Shown in pieces: positions 53,352 to 62,517 of a stretch of DNA of 64,000 nt. Numbering within the stretch: position 1 is the stretch's first letter; each line of letters begins with the position of its first letter. The position numbers and the translations under genes are program-made. Below the pieces are notes generated by a model. The model was not told the DNA's origin and did no database searches. It was given only the letters and a program-made list of their open reading frames with translations. Origin of the DNA: Pedobacter sp. ASV12 (lineage in GTDB: Bacteria; Bacteroidota; Bacteroidia; Sphingobacteriales; Sphingobacteriaceae); the NCBI RefSeq assembly GCF_016429155.1, contig NZ_JAELUC010000009.1, positions 1 through 64,000 of the forward strand, in the 5' to 3' direction.

Positions 53352-54668
53352 CTAATACAAGGTAAATTCTACCCTTCTGTTTTGCTGACGACCAGCTGCA
53401 GTTTTGTTGGTTGCGATTGGCTGATCAGGACCGTAGCCAGTAGCTTCAATTCTGCTGGCATTGGCACCTTGCGATACCAAATAGGCTTTTACTGATTCAG
53501 CTCTATCTTTTGATAAACGCATGTTCAATTCTCTTGAACCTGTAATATCGGTATGGCCGGCTAATTTCAGGCTAAAGTTTTTCTCTACCAATAGCGCAGC
53601 TACTCTATTTAAGGTCGCGTAAGATTTAGCACGGATAGTAGCTTTGCCCAAATCGAATTCAAGGTTTTTAATCGCTTCAGCTACTACTTTACGGTCAGCT
53701 TCAGTAACGATTACTTTCTCGGTTACCTGAGGTGCAGGGATTTTGATCGGACAGCCTGAGCCATCAACTACCGTTCCTGCAGGTGTACCTGGACATTTAT
53801 CCAATTTATCGGCTACACCGTCACCATCGCTGTCTTTCAACAAGTCGTTCATTTCTGAACGCAATTTGGCATTTTCAGCTTTTTGAGCATCCAAATCTGC
53901 CTTCAAGGCGTTGGCTGTATTTTTAGCAGCCACTGCTTGGTCGTAAGTAGCCGCAACCGGGTTGTGGAAAGCCAATTGTTTTCCTTTACCCAAGGCAAAC
54001 TCTAAACCGGCATAACCATAGTTGTATTTGTCGTTGCCATTTCTGTAATAGCCGTCAAGGTTATCGCCGTCAACAAAGTTAATTGTCCAGCCCAAATCAA
54101 GGTTAACCCCATCAGAAAGCCTGAACTTGGCGCCTAAACCTACCGGAATAATCAGCTCGCTAATGGTTTTGCCACCTGCATAAGCCGAAGTGCCCGAAGC
54201 AGTAGTGATGGTTGGCTTATAACCAGCCAAACCTGCACCTGCCGAAGCATAAAGCTGCAAAACATCTTCTTTTTTGAACATGTCGATATTGAACATATTC
54301 ACTACCGCATTTAAGCTACCAGAATATTCCAATTGGGTATCGAATGCTTTTACCGGGCTGTTGTTGATTACGCCACTGTCATAAGCTTCCGAGTTATCGC
54401 CTTTCAACTTACCTCTTACTCCATCTAAACGTAACGAGAAATAAGGTGTAAATTGTTTTTTGATATACAAGCCATAACCGAAGCTTGATTTATTGTTGCT
54501 GAAATCGTTCTTGCCACCAAGCGGAGACAATGGAGTAAGCACACCGGCATTTACACCAATAGACCAGCTCCTCAACGGGGTGCTGGCAGGTTCTTGGGCT
54601 TGTGCTGCAGTTCCGATAAATAAACCAGCTAATGCAACTGGTAGACATTTTAAAAGTTTCGAATTCAT
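53352..54668 (-). CDS. OmpA-family outer-membrane protein with TSP3-like repeat
   Basis: 438 residues. The signal peptide ends GTAAQA before QEPA. An eight-stranded barrel domain follows to about residue 235, a coiled-coil linker comes next (AAKNTANALKADLDAQKAENAKL in parts), then one calcium-type TSP3 motif (DSDGDGVADKLDKCPGTPAG). The C-terminal OmpA peptidoglycan-binding domain has D374 (GHTDITG) and R389 (SKDRAESV) at the expected 15-residue spacing. It anchors the outer membrane to the cell wall. Typical of abundant OmpA/OprF-like proteins in this phylum. Confidence 0.93.
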   Translation of the reverse strand: MNSKLLKCLPVALAGLFIGTAAQAQEPASTPLRSWSIGVNAGVLTPLSPLGGKNDFSNNKSSFGYGLYIKKQFTPYFSLRLDGVRGKLKGDNSEAYDSGVINNSPVKAFDTQLEYSGSLNAVVNMFNIDMFKKEDVLQLYASAGAGLAGYKPTITTASGTSAYAGGKTISELIIPVGLGAKFRLSDGVNLDLGWTINFVDGDNLDGYYRNGNDKYNYGYAGLEFALGKGKQLAFHNPVAATYDQAVAAKNTANALKADLDAQKAENAKLRSEMNDLLKDSDGDGVADKLDKCPGTPAGTVVDGSGCPIKIPAPQVTEKVIVTEADRKVVAEAIKNLEFDLGKATIRAKSYATLNRVAALLVEKNFSLKLAGHTDITGSRELNMRLSKDRAESVKAYLVSQGANASRIEATGYGPDQPIATNKTAAGRQQNRRVEFTLY

Positions 54669-54895
54669 AGTTGTGATTTTAATAAGCGTTCTTTTGTTTA
54701 CTGCTCTTGTTCAATAGCTGTACCAAAGATCGAAAACCAACAACAAAACAAATTAAAATACTTTTAAACAGATAGTTAGCCGTTATTTCTCCTGTATTAA
54801 ATTTGTTAAATAATGTTAAATAAACTGTGCACTTTGCTATACAAAATTAATATTTAGCGGAATTTATGCCTCAAATTTTATCAATTTGGCACGCC

Positions 54896-56608
54896 TTATT
54901 TGATGCTGCCCGCAAACTTCCACTGGGTACTGAAATTTTCGGGAAGTTGCTGGTTGGTTAGTAAGGCCCTCACCATTTCAACCGGCATGTTGTTTTCGTG
55001 CAAAATACGCTCGTGGAATTGGATATTGGTCATCTTCCCACTGGCCACCAATTCTTTGTGCAATGCCCTAAATTGCAGGCCGCCTAGCATATAGCCAATT
55101 TGGTACAACGGCCCATAGCCACCCGTAAACGAGCGTCTTACCTCGGCCTCAGCATTGGCGCGCTCAAAACCTACACGGTCTACCAAAAAGTCGATACATT
55201 GTTTTGGCGTCCATTTGCCCAGGTGGTAATTCATAGAGAAAATAATGCGGGCGCAACGATGCATGCGCCAGAAGAGCATCCCGATTTTATCTTCTGGAGA
55301 TTTCGGAAAGTTTTGGTCCCAAAGCAGCATTTCCCAATATAATGACCAGCCTTCGGTCCAGAACGGTGTACTAAAAACCCTGCGGTAAGGTTTGTAGCGG
55401 CTCTGCATGTAATATTGCAGGTTGTGGCCCGGGATGAGTTCGTGAAACACAACCGCTCTCGAAAAATGCCGGTTGTTGCCACGCAGGGTCATCATTTTGG
55501 CATCTTCGCTCATGTCTTCAGTAGGATAAGCAATCAACACCGACTCGCCTCCCAAGAAAAACGGTGCGAATAATTGTTCCTGCGGACTCAACATGCGCAT
55601 GCGCCAGCCTTCCTTGGCCATAGCCGGAATAGCAATCAGTTTATTTTTCTCTACAAAATCAATGGCTTCGTTGGCCAATTCGTAAACCAGTTCGGGTTGC
55701 TTGCCTAACTCGGGATAATCGGTTTTTACCTTTTCCAACGCTTTTTTCCAATCGTTGCCAAAGCCCATTTGTTGCGAAGCCTTTAGCATTTCGGCATCAC
55801 ACCAGGCAAATTCACGCATGGCAATGGCTTCGATCTGCTCTGGCGTGTAGGCAATCATTTCGTCCTTCAAATTGCTGAGCAAGGCCGCCCGGCCAATGGG
55901 ATTGCCGATAATGCCGCTGCCATCGTCTTTTACAGCCGAAGGCTTGGCCATTTTGCCCAATACATTGGCATAGGCTTTCAGGGCATCGGTTACTTCAGGA
56001 TAAACGCCTTTGGTGGCGGTGGTAAACTGGGGGTCGTAGCCATCATAAAACTTGTAGGCCTCCGTAAATACGGCCAAATATTGCTCAACGGTTTGTTTGG
56101 CCCAGGCGGCCTGTACTGGCGTAACGGCCAGTTCTTTTTGCTCTACCGCCTTTGTGGTTTGCAGAATGGCTTCTTTGAGCCGGATAAATTGTTGTTGCAC
56201 GGTTTTACCGTCTTGCTGCTGCCCTATACGACGCTTGGCCTCAAAATCGATAAGGGTCTGGGCAAAAGGCAAAGTAAAAATGGTACTGTTAAATTCGGCA
56301 AAATTCTGTTGCAAACTAGCCGAATCAGTCCTGATATCTCGTTTAAGCAAGATATAATCTACCCGTTCGTTTACGGTAAGCTTATTAAAAGGCAGGGATT
56401 TTAGTTTTTGGCGCCAAGCAGCATAAAAGCGCTCCATGCGTTTAAAATACTCCACCGACCGCTTGAGCGTGTATTTGCGGTTGAGCATGGTTTCGTCGGC
56501 CTGGTATTGGTTAATCAACGGACTGATGAGGCTGGCTTCGTTGCTTTGGGCATGAGCCAGTTGTAACGCTAATCCTAAAAACAGCAATAAAGAAGTTAGT
56601 TTTCGCAT
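54896..56608 (-). CDS. DUF885 family secreted metallo-protein, putative peptidase
   Basis: 570 residues from MRKLTSLLLFLGLALQLAHA, a clean signal peptide; an ATG 19 codons upstream is rejected. The DUF885 motif HELIPGH places H389, E390 and H395 as zinc ligands and base, in a helical gluzincin-like fold, with EGWSLYWEMLL downstream as the third-ligand region. Members are predicted carboxypeptidase-like enzymes of the M32/neurolysin-like clan, mostly uncharacterised. Follows the gamma-glutamyltransferase gene on the same strand, so a shared role in periplasmic peptide or glutathione turnover is possible. Confidence 0.9.
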   Translation of the reverse strand: MRKLTSLLLFLGLALQLAHAQSNEASLISPLINQYQADETMLNRKYTLKRSVEYFKRMERFYAAWRQKLKSLPFNKLTVNERVDYILLKRDIRTDSASLQQNFAEFNSTIFTLPFAQTLIDFEAKRRIGQQQDGKTVQQQFIRLKEAILQTTKAVEQKELAVTPVQAAWAKQTVEQYLAVFTEAYKFYDGYDPQFTTATKGVYPEVTDALKAYANVLGKMAKPSAVKDDGSGIIGNPIGRAALLSNLKDEMIAYTPEQIEAIAMREFAWCDAEMLKASQQMGFGNDWKKALEKVKTDYPELGKQPELVYELANEAIDFVEKNKLIAIPAMAKEGWRMRMLSPQEQLFAPFFLGGESVLIAYPTEDMSEDAKMMTLRGNNRHFSRAVVFHELIPGHNLQYYMQSRYKPYRRVFSTPFWTEGWSLYWEMLLWDQNFPKSPEDKIGMLFWRMHRCARIIFSMNYHLGKWTPKQCIDFLVDRVGFERANAEAEVRRSFTGGYGPLYQIGYMLGGLQFRALHKELVASGKMTNIQFHERILHENNMPVEMVRALLTNQQLPENFSTQWKFAGSIK

Positions 56609-56720
56609 GAGGCAAGATTGTTTGATGGGCTGCAATATAATAAATGCAACAAAATTAGTTACCATAGCCCAAGGCTTTGATTTGTAACTTCTTTAAGGAA
56701 CAATGGTTGTTGCGCAAAAC

Positions 56721-58433
56721 CTACCAGCCAATGGCTTTGTCGTCGCCACGCGGATCGGCACCGCCTTGGTAAAATCCCCATTTGGTTCTCAGAATGGCAT
56801 CCACCCGCCCTATTGGCCCACGATATACAATCTTATAACCTTTAGCCTGCAGTTTAACCATCGTAAGGCTATCCAGGGCATTTTCTTCTACCGAAATATC
56901 ATCTGGCAACCATTGGTGATGAAATTTTTTGGCACTTACCGCAGCCTGCATCGATTTGTTAAAGTCGACCACGTTTAAAATGGTTTGGAAAACCGAGGTA
57001 ATGATGGTTGAACCACCTGGCGTACCTACCACCATGAACAATTGTCCATCTTTAGACAGAATCGCAGGGGTCATGGAGCTGAGCATACGCTTGTTCGGTG
57101 CAATGGCATTGGCTTCGCCACCAACCAATCCGTACATATTCGGGGCACCAGGTTTTACCGAAAAATCGTCCATTTCGTTGTTCAGCAAAAAACCTGCGCC
57201 TTTTACCACTACCGCAGCCCCATAAGAACCATTCAGTGTGGTGGTAATGGAAACAGCATTGCCTTCTTTGTCTACAATAGAAAAATGGGTAGTTTCTTCG
57301 TGCTCGGCAGGGGGAATTTCGCCTGCCCCGATAGTGGCACTGTTGCCGGCTTGTTGCCAATTGAAGGTGCCCATGCGTTGCCTGATGTAGGCATCTTCCA
57401 TTAATTTCTTTTGCGGCACGGGATAAAAATCGGGATCGCCCAGGTAAGAAGCGCGATCGGCATATACTCTCCGCTCGGCTTCGACCATTAACTGAACCGT
57501 AGAATCGGCATTAAAGCCCCATTTGGCAAGTGGATAAGGCTCAACCGATTTGAGCAACTGTACCAAGGCTATGCCTCCACTTGACGGGGGTGGCATGGTT
57601 ACAATTTCGTAACCTCTATAGTTGCCCACAATGGGTTTGCGCCACACGGCCTGGTAGTTTTGGAGGTCTTGCTTGGTCATGATACCACCTCCGCGCTGCA
57701 TTTCGGCAACGATTGAGTCTGCTACCGGACCTTCGTAAAAGCCTTTCCTTCCCTTTTCAGCAATCAGTTTTAGCGTATTGGCCAATTCCTGTTGTACCAA
57801 TACATCGCCTTCAGTCCATTTGCTATCTTTAAGCAGTGCTGTGCCCAAGGGATTGAGGGCTTTTAATCTTTTTTTAAGTCCGTTGAGTTCGTTGGCTTGG
57901 CGGGCGGTGATCTTGAAGCCTTCGGCAGCTAATTTAATAGCAGGTTTTACCAAATCTTCCCATTTCAATCTACCATATTTTTGATGGGCTTCTACCATGC
58001 CAGCCACCGAACCTGGAACGCCAGCAGCCAATTGCCCGTACAGGCTCTTATCTACAATAGGATTACCAGATGCATCCAAGTACATGTCTCTTGTGGCACT
58101 GCCTGCCGCTTTTTCCCTAAAATCGAGGGTATTGGCTTCGCCTTTGGCCGAACGGTAAACCATAAAGCCGCCACCGCCAATGTTGCCTGCATTTGGGTAA
58201 ACTACGGCTAAAGCAAATTGAACGGCTACTGCCGCATCAACCGCATTGCCCCCTTTTTTGAGGATGTCAACCCCAACCTGCGAGGCAATGCCATTGGCCG
58301 AAACTACCATGCCATTACGGTATTCATCGCTGTTGTGCCTGCCTAGCTGACCGCCTACGCAGCCGAAAAACAGGCTTATGGAAACTAAACCTAAGGTAAT
58401 TGCACCTAACTTACGCTTTATAGTTTTCTGCAT
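56721..58433 (-). CDS. ggt: Gamma-glutamyltransferase, lipoprotein form
   Basis: 570 residues from MQKTIKRKLGAITLGLVS. The signal ends in a lipobox (LFFGC, C25), unusual as most Ggt are soluble periplasmic. The proenzyme autocleaves before T381 of EETTHFSIVDKEGNAV, giving a large subunit and a small subunit of about 190 residues. Other hallmarks present: GGNAVDAAVA, FREKAAG, PPPSSGGIAL and GTPGGSTIITSVFQ. It transfers or hydrolyses the gamma-glutamyl group of glutathione-like compounds. Its start lies inside the end of the acyl-CoA ligase gene (23-base overlap), so the two are co-translated. Confidence 0.94.
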   Translation of the reverse strand: MQKTIKRKLGAITLGLVSISLFFGCVGGQLGRHNSDEYRNGMVVSANGIASQVGVDILKKGGNAVDAAVAVQFALAVVYPNAGNIGGGGFMVYRSAKGEANTLDFREKAAGSATRDMYLDASGNPIVDKSLYGQLAAGVPGSVAGMVEAHQKYGRLKWEDLVKPAIKLAAEGFKITARQANELNGLKKRLKALNPLGTALLKDSKWTEGDVLVQQELANTLKLIAEKGRKGFYEGPVADSIVAEMQRGGGIMTKQDLQNYQAVWRKPIVGNYRGYEIVTMPPPSSGGIALVQLLKSVEPYPLAKWGFNADSTVQLMVEAERRVYADRASYLGDPDFYPVPQKKLMEDAYIRQRMGTFNWQQAGNSATIGAGEIPPAEHEETTHFSIVDKEGNAVSITTTLNGSYGAAVVVKGAGFLLNNEMDDFSVKPGAPNMYGLVGGEANAIAPNKRMLSSMTPAILSKDGQLFMVVGTPGGSTIITSVFQTILNVVDFNKSMQAAVSAKKFHHQWLPDDISVEENALDSLTMVKLQAKGYKIVYRGPIGRVDAILRTKWGFYQGGADPRGDDKAIGW

Positions 58434-60180
58434 CTTTATAGATCTTTTCGATGATGGCCGCATATTTTTCGAGGACTACCTTCCGCTTAAAGCTCAGTTT
58501 AGGGGTAAGCTCGCCTCCATCAATGCTGAATTCTTTGGGCAAAAGCGCAAAGCGTTTGACCTGCTCCCATTTGCCGAATTCTGATCCTAAAGCTACAATA
58601 ATCTGATTATATTTTTCCAACACCTGCTCGTTTTTGATCATTTCCTCATTGGTGCTGTAATCGATGCCTTTTTTGGCGCACCAGGCTTTCAGCGCCGGAA
58701 ATGCAGGCACGATCAAGGCCGAAGGGAATTTCCTGTTCTCGCCCAACACCATGATCTGTTCTATCAGAGGCGATTCTTTATAGCGGTTTTCGAGCATTTG
58801 GGGCGCTACGTATTTGCCACCCGCAGTTTTGAAGATTTCTTTTTTGCGATCTGTGATTTTGAGGAATTTGCCTTCCAGTATCTCGCCGATATCACCAGTA
58901 TGGAACCAGCCTTCGGCATCGATGGTCTCGGCCGTCAGGTCGTCGCGTTTGTAATAGCCTTTCATCACGTTGTGCCCACGCACCAAAATTTCGCCATCGG
59001 CGGCAATCTTGATTTCAACGCCTTCGATTACCGTGCCTACAGTGCCGAACATGGTGGCACCAAAATGGTTAACGGTAATTACCGGCGAGGTTTCGGTGAG
59101 GCCATAACCTTCGAAAACGGGCATGCCGGCGGCCCAAAAAATACGGCACAAGCGCGGGTTGAGGGCTGCACCACCCGAAACGAGCACCACGATGCGTCCG
59201 CCAAGTGCCTCTTGCCATTTTTTGAACACCAACTTACGGGCAATGCCCAACTTGAAGTTGTACCACCAGCCGTTGTTGCCGTCGAATTTTTCGGCTAGGG
59301 CCAGCGACCAAAAGAAAATGCCTCGTTTGATACCTTTGAGGTCTTTTCCCTTTTCCAATATTTTATCGTACACCTTTTCCAACAGTCGGGGTACGGTAGA
59401 AAAGGCATTGGGTTTTACTTCCTGGATATCGGCTACGATGGTGTCCATGCTTTCGGCATAATAAACCGATACGCCAAAATAGGCATAGAGGTAGGAAATC
59501 ATGCGCTCAAAAATGTGCGACAGAGGCAGAAAGCTCAATGACACCTTAATTTCTGTTGGAAAGATGATGGCCGATTTTACGAAGTTCTTCACCAAATTAT
59601 CATGGGTAAGCATTACGCCTTTGGGTGTTCCAGTGGTGCCTGAAGTATAGATTAGCGTGAGGATATCTTCGGAACTCACCGCTTGCCTGTAGCTTTCTAA
59701 ATCAACATTGGTTGATTTTCCAACCTCGACCACTTCCTGCCAATGGCTTGCGCCTTGCACCTGATCGAAAGTGAAAACCTTTACTTCATGTTTGATTTCC
59801 CGGCAAACCATGGTCACTTTTTGATAAAGCGTTTCGTCGCTTACAAATACGATGGTAATTTCGGCATCTTCGATAATGAATTTTACATCGTGTTCGGCCA
59901 GGGTTGGATAAAGCGGAATTTGATAAGCACCGAGTTGCATGATGCCATAATCGCAGATGTTCCACTCGGGCCGGTTATGCGACATGACCGCTACCCGAGA
60001 GCCTTTTTTGATGCCCAAAGTAGTGAGGCCGCGGCTCAGGTTGTCGGTTACTTCACAAAAATGTTTGGTGCTGTACTTTTCCCATTTGCCCTTGATCTTG
60101 CCGCTGATAAATTCTTCTTTCGGAAAGTTCTCGAGGTTGTATGGAAGGAGGTCGAATACCCGTGTGATGCTTGTAGACAT
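58411..60180 (-). CDS. Long-chain fatty-acid-CoA ligase (AMP-forming)
   Basis: 589 residues from MSTSITRVFDLLPY; an ATG 12 codons upstream is less likely. ANL-superfamily enzyme with the P-loop TSGTTGTPKG at residues 179-188, GYGLTETSPVIT, GWFHTGDIGE and DRKKEIFKTAGGKYVAP. It activates fatty acids to acyl-CoA and so feeds the beta-oxidation operon at 46.7-53.2 kb. The family includes FadD/FadD15-like ligases with broad chain preference. Overlaps ggt by 23 bases. Its promoter (60246-60276) uses the same TTG-N20-TAGATTTG core as the MarR-controlled promoter. Confidence 0.94.
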   Translation of the reverse strand: MSTSITRVFDLLPYNLENFPKEEFISGKIKGKWEKYSTKHFCEVTDNLSRGLTTLGIKKGSRVAVMSHNRPEWNICDYGIMQLGAYQIPLYPTLAEHDVKFIIEDAEITIVFVSDETLYQKVTMVCREIKHEVKVFTFDQVQGASHWQEVVEVGKSTNVDLESYRQAVSSEDILTLIYTSGTTGTPKGVMLTHDNLVKNFVKSAIIFPTEIKVSLSFLPLSHIFERMISYLYAYFGVSVYYAESMDTIVADIQEVKPNAFSTVPRLLEKVYDKILEKGKDLKGIKRGIFFWSLALAEKFDGNNGWWYNFKLGIARKLVFKKWQEALGGRIVVLVSGGAALNPRLCRIFWAAGMPVFEGYGLTETSPVITVNHFGATMFGTVGTVIEGVEIKIAADGEILVRGHNVMKGYYKRDDLTAETIDAEGWFHTGDIGEILEGKFLKITDRKKEIFKTAGGKYVAPQMLENRYKESPLIEQIMVLGENRKFPSALIVPAFPALKAWCAKKGIDYSTNEEMIKNEQVLEKYNQIIVALGSEFGKWEQVKRFALLPKEFSIDGGELTPKLSFKRKVVLEKYAAIIEKIYKDAENYKA

Positions 60181-60245
60181 GAAATAGCAATTTAATTTGG
60201 CCAGGAACTGCAGCAACGAATTACTTGTTTGAACTCGTTGTTTCT

Positions 60246-60276
60246 CAAATCTAACAAATTATACTTTTCGTATCAA
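60246..60276 (-). promoter_or_regulatory. Promoter of the acyl-CoA ligase gene
   Basis: On the minus strand TTG (60274-60276), a 20-base spacer and TAGATTTG (60246-60253) form a core promoter with the same spacing and -7 element as that of the beta-oxidation operon. The spacer contains the dyad ATAC-N5-GTAT, a possible operator. Confidence 0.5.
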
Positions 60277-60285
60277 CCCATTTCG

Positions 60286-60313
60286 AAAATTATTATGCAT
60301 GCAGAATAATTTT
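60286..60313. repeat. AT-rich hairpin upstream of the acyl-CoA ligase promoter
   Basis: AAAATTATT (60286-60294) and AATAATTTT (60305-60313) are a perfect nine-base inverted repeat; the loop contains TGCATGCA, itself a palindrome. It could be an operator or a back-up terminator for the adjacent tandem operon. Confidence 0.45.
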
Positions 60314-60343
60314 ATTGCTTTTTGATGATGTTAGAAGAAGAAT

Positions 60344-60380
60344 AGAAAATAGGCAACAGCCTCTTGACCATTGCCTATCT
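60344..60380 (-). terminator. Terminator of the tandem paralog operon
   Basis: ATAGGCAA (60349-60356) and TTGCCTAT (60371-60378) pair perfectly; TTTTC follows on the minus strand. It lies 25-55 bases past the stop of the last paralog. Confidence 0.65.
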
Positions 60381-60404
60381 ATATTGAAAGTAGTTAAGGA
60401 AAGT

Positions 60405-61214
60405 TTACTTTTTACTTTTTACTTTTTCGAGTTCTTTCCTCAATTCATCGATAGCTTGTTCTTGTTTTTCATTCTTTTTGTTTTGGTCGATGAGCAACAA
60501 GGTAAGCTCTTCTACTTTTTTGAGCAACAATTTATTCATTTCGCCTAGTTCAACTCCATTGGCTTCCACTTCCTTGGCACTTGGCATTTCGGGCAGGCGC
60601 TTATTCGCTTTGATGTAGCCTTCCAATGCTTCCAACGTTCCAACTTTATAATCTTCTTCAAAAACGTAGTCCGGCCAGTTGGCGGATTCTACCTTGATTT
60701 CTTTGGCGCGGATCTTGCCATTTACGGATAGTTTTTCTTTTGGTGTGGTAGTACCAATGCCAACATTGCCGGAGCCAAGTACCGTAAATAAATCGACACC
60801 ACCCCCTAATCCTACATCATTTACCGTAAATCTTACTTCGCTGCCCGTACCAGCAACTCCAGCACTAGCAGAAAGACCAACAACTACCCAGCCGGGTTTT
60901 GAATCATGGGCATGACCATATAAATTAAGCGCACCTCCAAAGCCGTCTGATCCGGCTCCGGCCTGCATTGTCACTTTCCCCGTGCCAGTATACGTTGCGT
61001 CTGTAATGATATATCTATTGACGTTATCACCAGAAAAACCAAGGTTGCCGTTTATAGTTAATTTTTGTGTAGGGATAGTGGTACCGATGCCTACATTGCC
61101 GCCCACGTTAATGCCCAGCGTGGTCGTATTTCCATTTTGTGTGACGGTCTGTAAATCTTGGGCGAGGCTAAACAAAGGAGCCGTCGCTAAAAGTAGTCCA
61201 AATATTTTTTTCAT
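60405..61214 (-). CDS. Secreted repeat/coiled-coil protein, paralog 4 (last in array)
   Basis: 269 residues. Signal peptide MKKIFGLLLATAPLFSLA. Two copies of the NVGIGTTxPxxKLxxNG module follow (near residues 40 and 150). The shared C-terminal domain (KIRAKEIKVESANWPDYVFEE, then EMPSAKEVEANGVELGEMN, split here) comes next, then a charged coiled coil to the end. The architecture resembles trimeric tail-fibre or adhesin tips whose C-terminal coil assembles the trimer, but no S74 peptidase motif is present. It is the shortest member and the most diverged (ANKRLPEM where others have ANKHLPEM). Function unknown. Confidence 0.75.
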   Translation of the reverse strand: MKKIFGLLLATAPLFSLAQDLQTVTQNGNTTTLGINVGGNVGIGTTIPTQKLTINGNLGFSGDNVNRYIITDATYTGTGKVTMQAGAGSDGFGGALNLYGHAHDSKPGWVVVGLSASAGVAGTGSEVRFTVNDVGLGGGVDLFTVLGSGNVGIGTTTPKEKLSVNGKIRAKEIKVESANWPDYVFEEDYKVGTLEALEGYIKANKRLPEMPSAKEVEANGVELGEMNKLLLKKVEELTLLLIDQNKKNEKQEQAIDELRKELEKVKSKK

Positions 61215-61215
61215 A

Positions 61216-62511
61216 TCAATTGTTTTTTTTAGTCAGTTTTCTCAATAGCGCTTCCAGCCTTTCTTGTCTTTCTTCCAAGTTTTGAAGCTTTTCATTTTGG
61301 CATTTGACCAGTTCTTTGTTTTTAGTCAATTCTTTATCTTTTTCGATGAGGTACAAAGTCAGTTCTTCAATCTTTTTTTGTTGCAATTTCATCATCTCAC
61401 CCAGCTCAACACCGTTGGCTTCCACTTCCTTGGCACTCGGCATCTCAGGCAAATGCTTGTTAGCCTTGATATAACTTTCCAACTCTTGCAACGTTCCAAC
61501 CTTATAGCCTTCTTCAAAAACATAGTCTGGCCAATTGGCAGTTTCCACCTTGATTTCCTTGGCGCGGATCTTGCCGTTTACGGACAGCTTTTCGTTTGGC
61601 GTAGTGGTGCCGATGCCTACATTTCCATTATCAGTAATCTGCATGGTTGGCTCTCCTAAAAATGTTGCTCCGATGGTTTCCGAACTTGCATTTTTTGTAT
61701 AGAATTTAATTCCTCCTTCACTAAAGCCCCTTCCCAACACAATGGCGCTTCTGGCCATATTGCCATGAGAATAAACCAATTGCTCCGATGCAGAATGTGG
61801 TTTTAATCCGTGAGCCAACACTAATCCGGCAGAAGCATACATGCTCCCGATTGTATTATACTCGTTATTATTTGCGGTGCCGAAACCTAGGTAGGCCCCA
61901 CCGGTTGGGTCGAAAATATTAATATTTCCGTTTACAGTAAGCTTTTCACTAGGCGAGGCCACACCAATCCCCACATTGCCATTTCCATTACCAATGTTTT
62001 CAAATAGAAACCCTTTTTCTGGGTTTATCATTAAGCGCGTATAATTTGCCATATCTCCTGACCGCGAGGTCTGGAAGCGAATTTTGCTTTCCGCAACATT
62101 TTGCCCAACCTGCTCTATGAATGCACCAATGGCGTCGATTCCAGAATAAATTGATTTAGAAGTTTCATTGCCCCAACGTAAAATCCCATTGATATGCAAT
62201 TTATCTAAAGGATTAGCGATACCGACACCTATATTTCCATTGGCTAAAACACTCAGTCTTTCTCCACCCCCCGCGTAGATAGCCAATCTTTGGGTTGCCA
62301 CTCCGTTTGCATTTCCTGCTACCAAATAACTGGGACCAGCCTGCTGATATAATTGCAAGTGGTTCCCTGAAGTACCTTCTTGAACCACTATTGCATTTTC
62401 TACATTTTTTGTTGTTGTATAGCCTCTTTCTGTCACTGTTTGCAAGGTTTCCTGTGCTTTTGAGACGTAGGCCATTGAAAACAATACGCCCAGAACCATT
62501 ATCCTTTTCAT
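61216..62511 (-). CDS. Secreted repeat/coiled-coil protein, paralog 3
   Basis: 431 residues with signal peptide ending near AYVSKA before QETLQ. Four NGNIGVG/NVGIG-type modules are spread along the chain: VLANGNIGVGIANP, NGNGNVGIGVASP, NGNVGIGTTTPNEKL and one degenerate copy. The conserved C-terminal domain and a coiled coil follow. The stop is one base before the ATG of the next paralog. Its C-terminal DNA is a mosaic: 61434-61510 is nearly the same as paralog 2, while 61521-61620 is 99 of 100 identical to paralog 1. That is unexpected for simple duplication. Function unknown; surface or secreted adhesin-like. Confidence 0.75.
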   Translation of the reverse strand: MKRIMVLGVLFSMAYVSKAQETLQTVTERGYTTTKNVENAIVVQEGTSGNHLQLYQQAGPSYLVAGNANGVATQRLAIYAGGGERLSVLANGNIGVGIANPLDKLHINGILRWGNETSKSIYSGIDAIGAFIEQVGQNVAESKIRFQTSRSGDMANYTRLMINPEKGFLFENIGNGNGNVGIGVASPSEKLTVNGNINIFDPTGGAYLGFGTANNNEYNTIGSMYASAGLVLAHGLKPHSASEQLVYSHGNMARSAIVLGRGFSEGGIKFYTKNASSETIGATFLGEPTMQITDNGNVGIGTTTPNEKLSVNGKIRAKEIKVETANWPDYVFEEGYKVGTLQELESYIKANKHLPEMPSAKEVEANGVELGEMMKLQQKKIEELTLYLIEKDKELTKNKELVKCQNEKLQNLEERQERLEALLRKLTKKNN

Positions 62512-62517
62512 TTGAAA

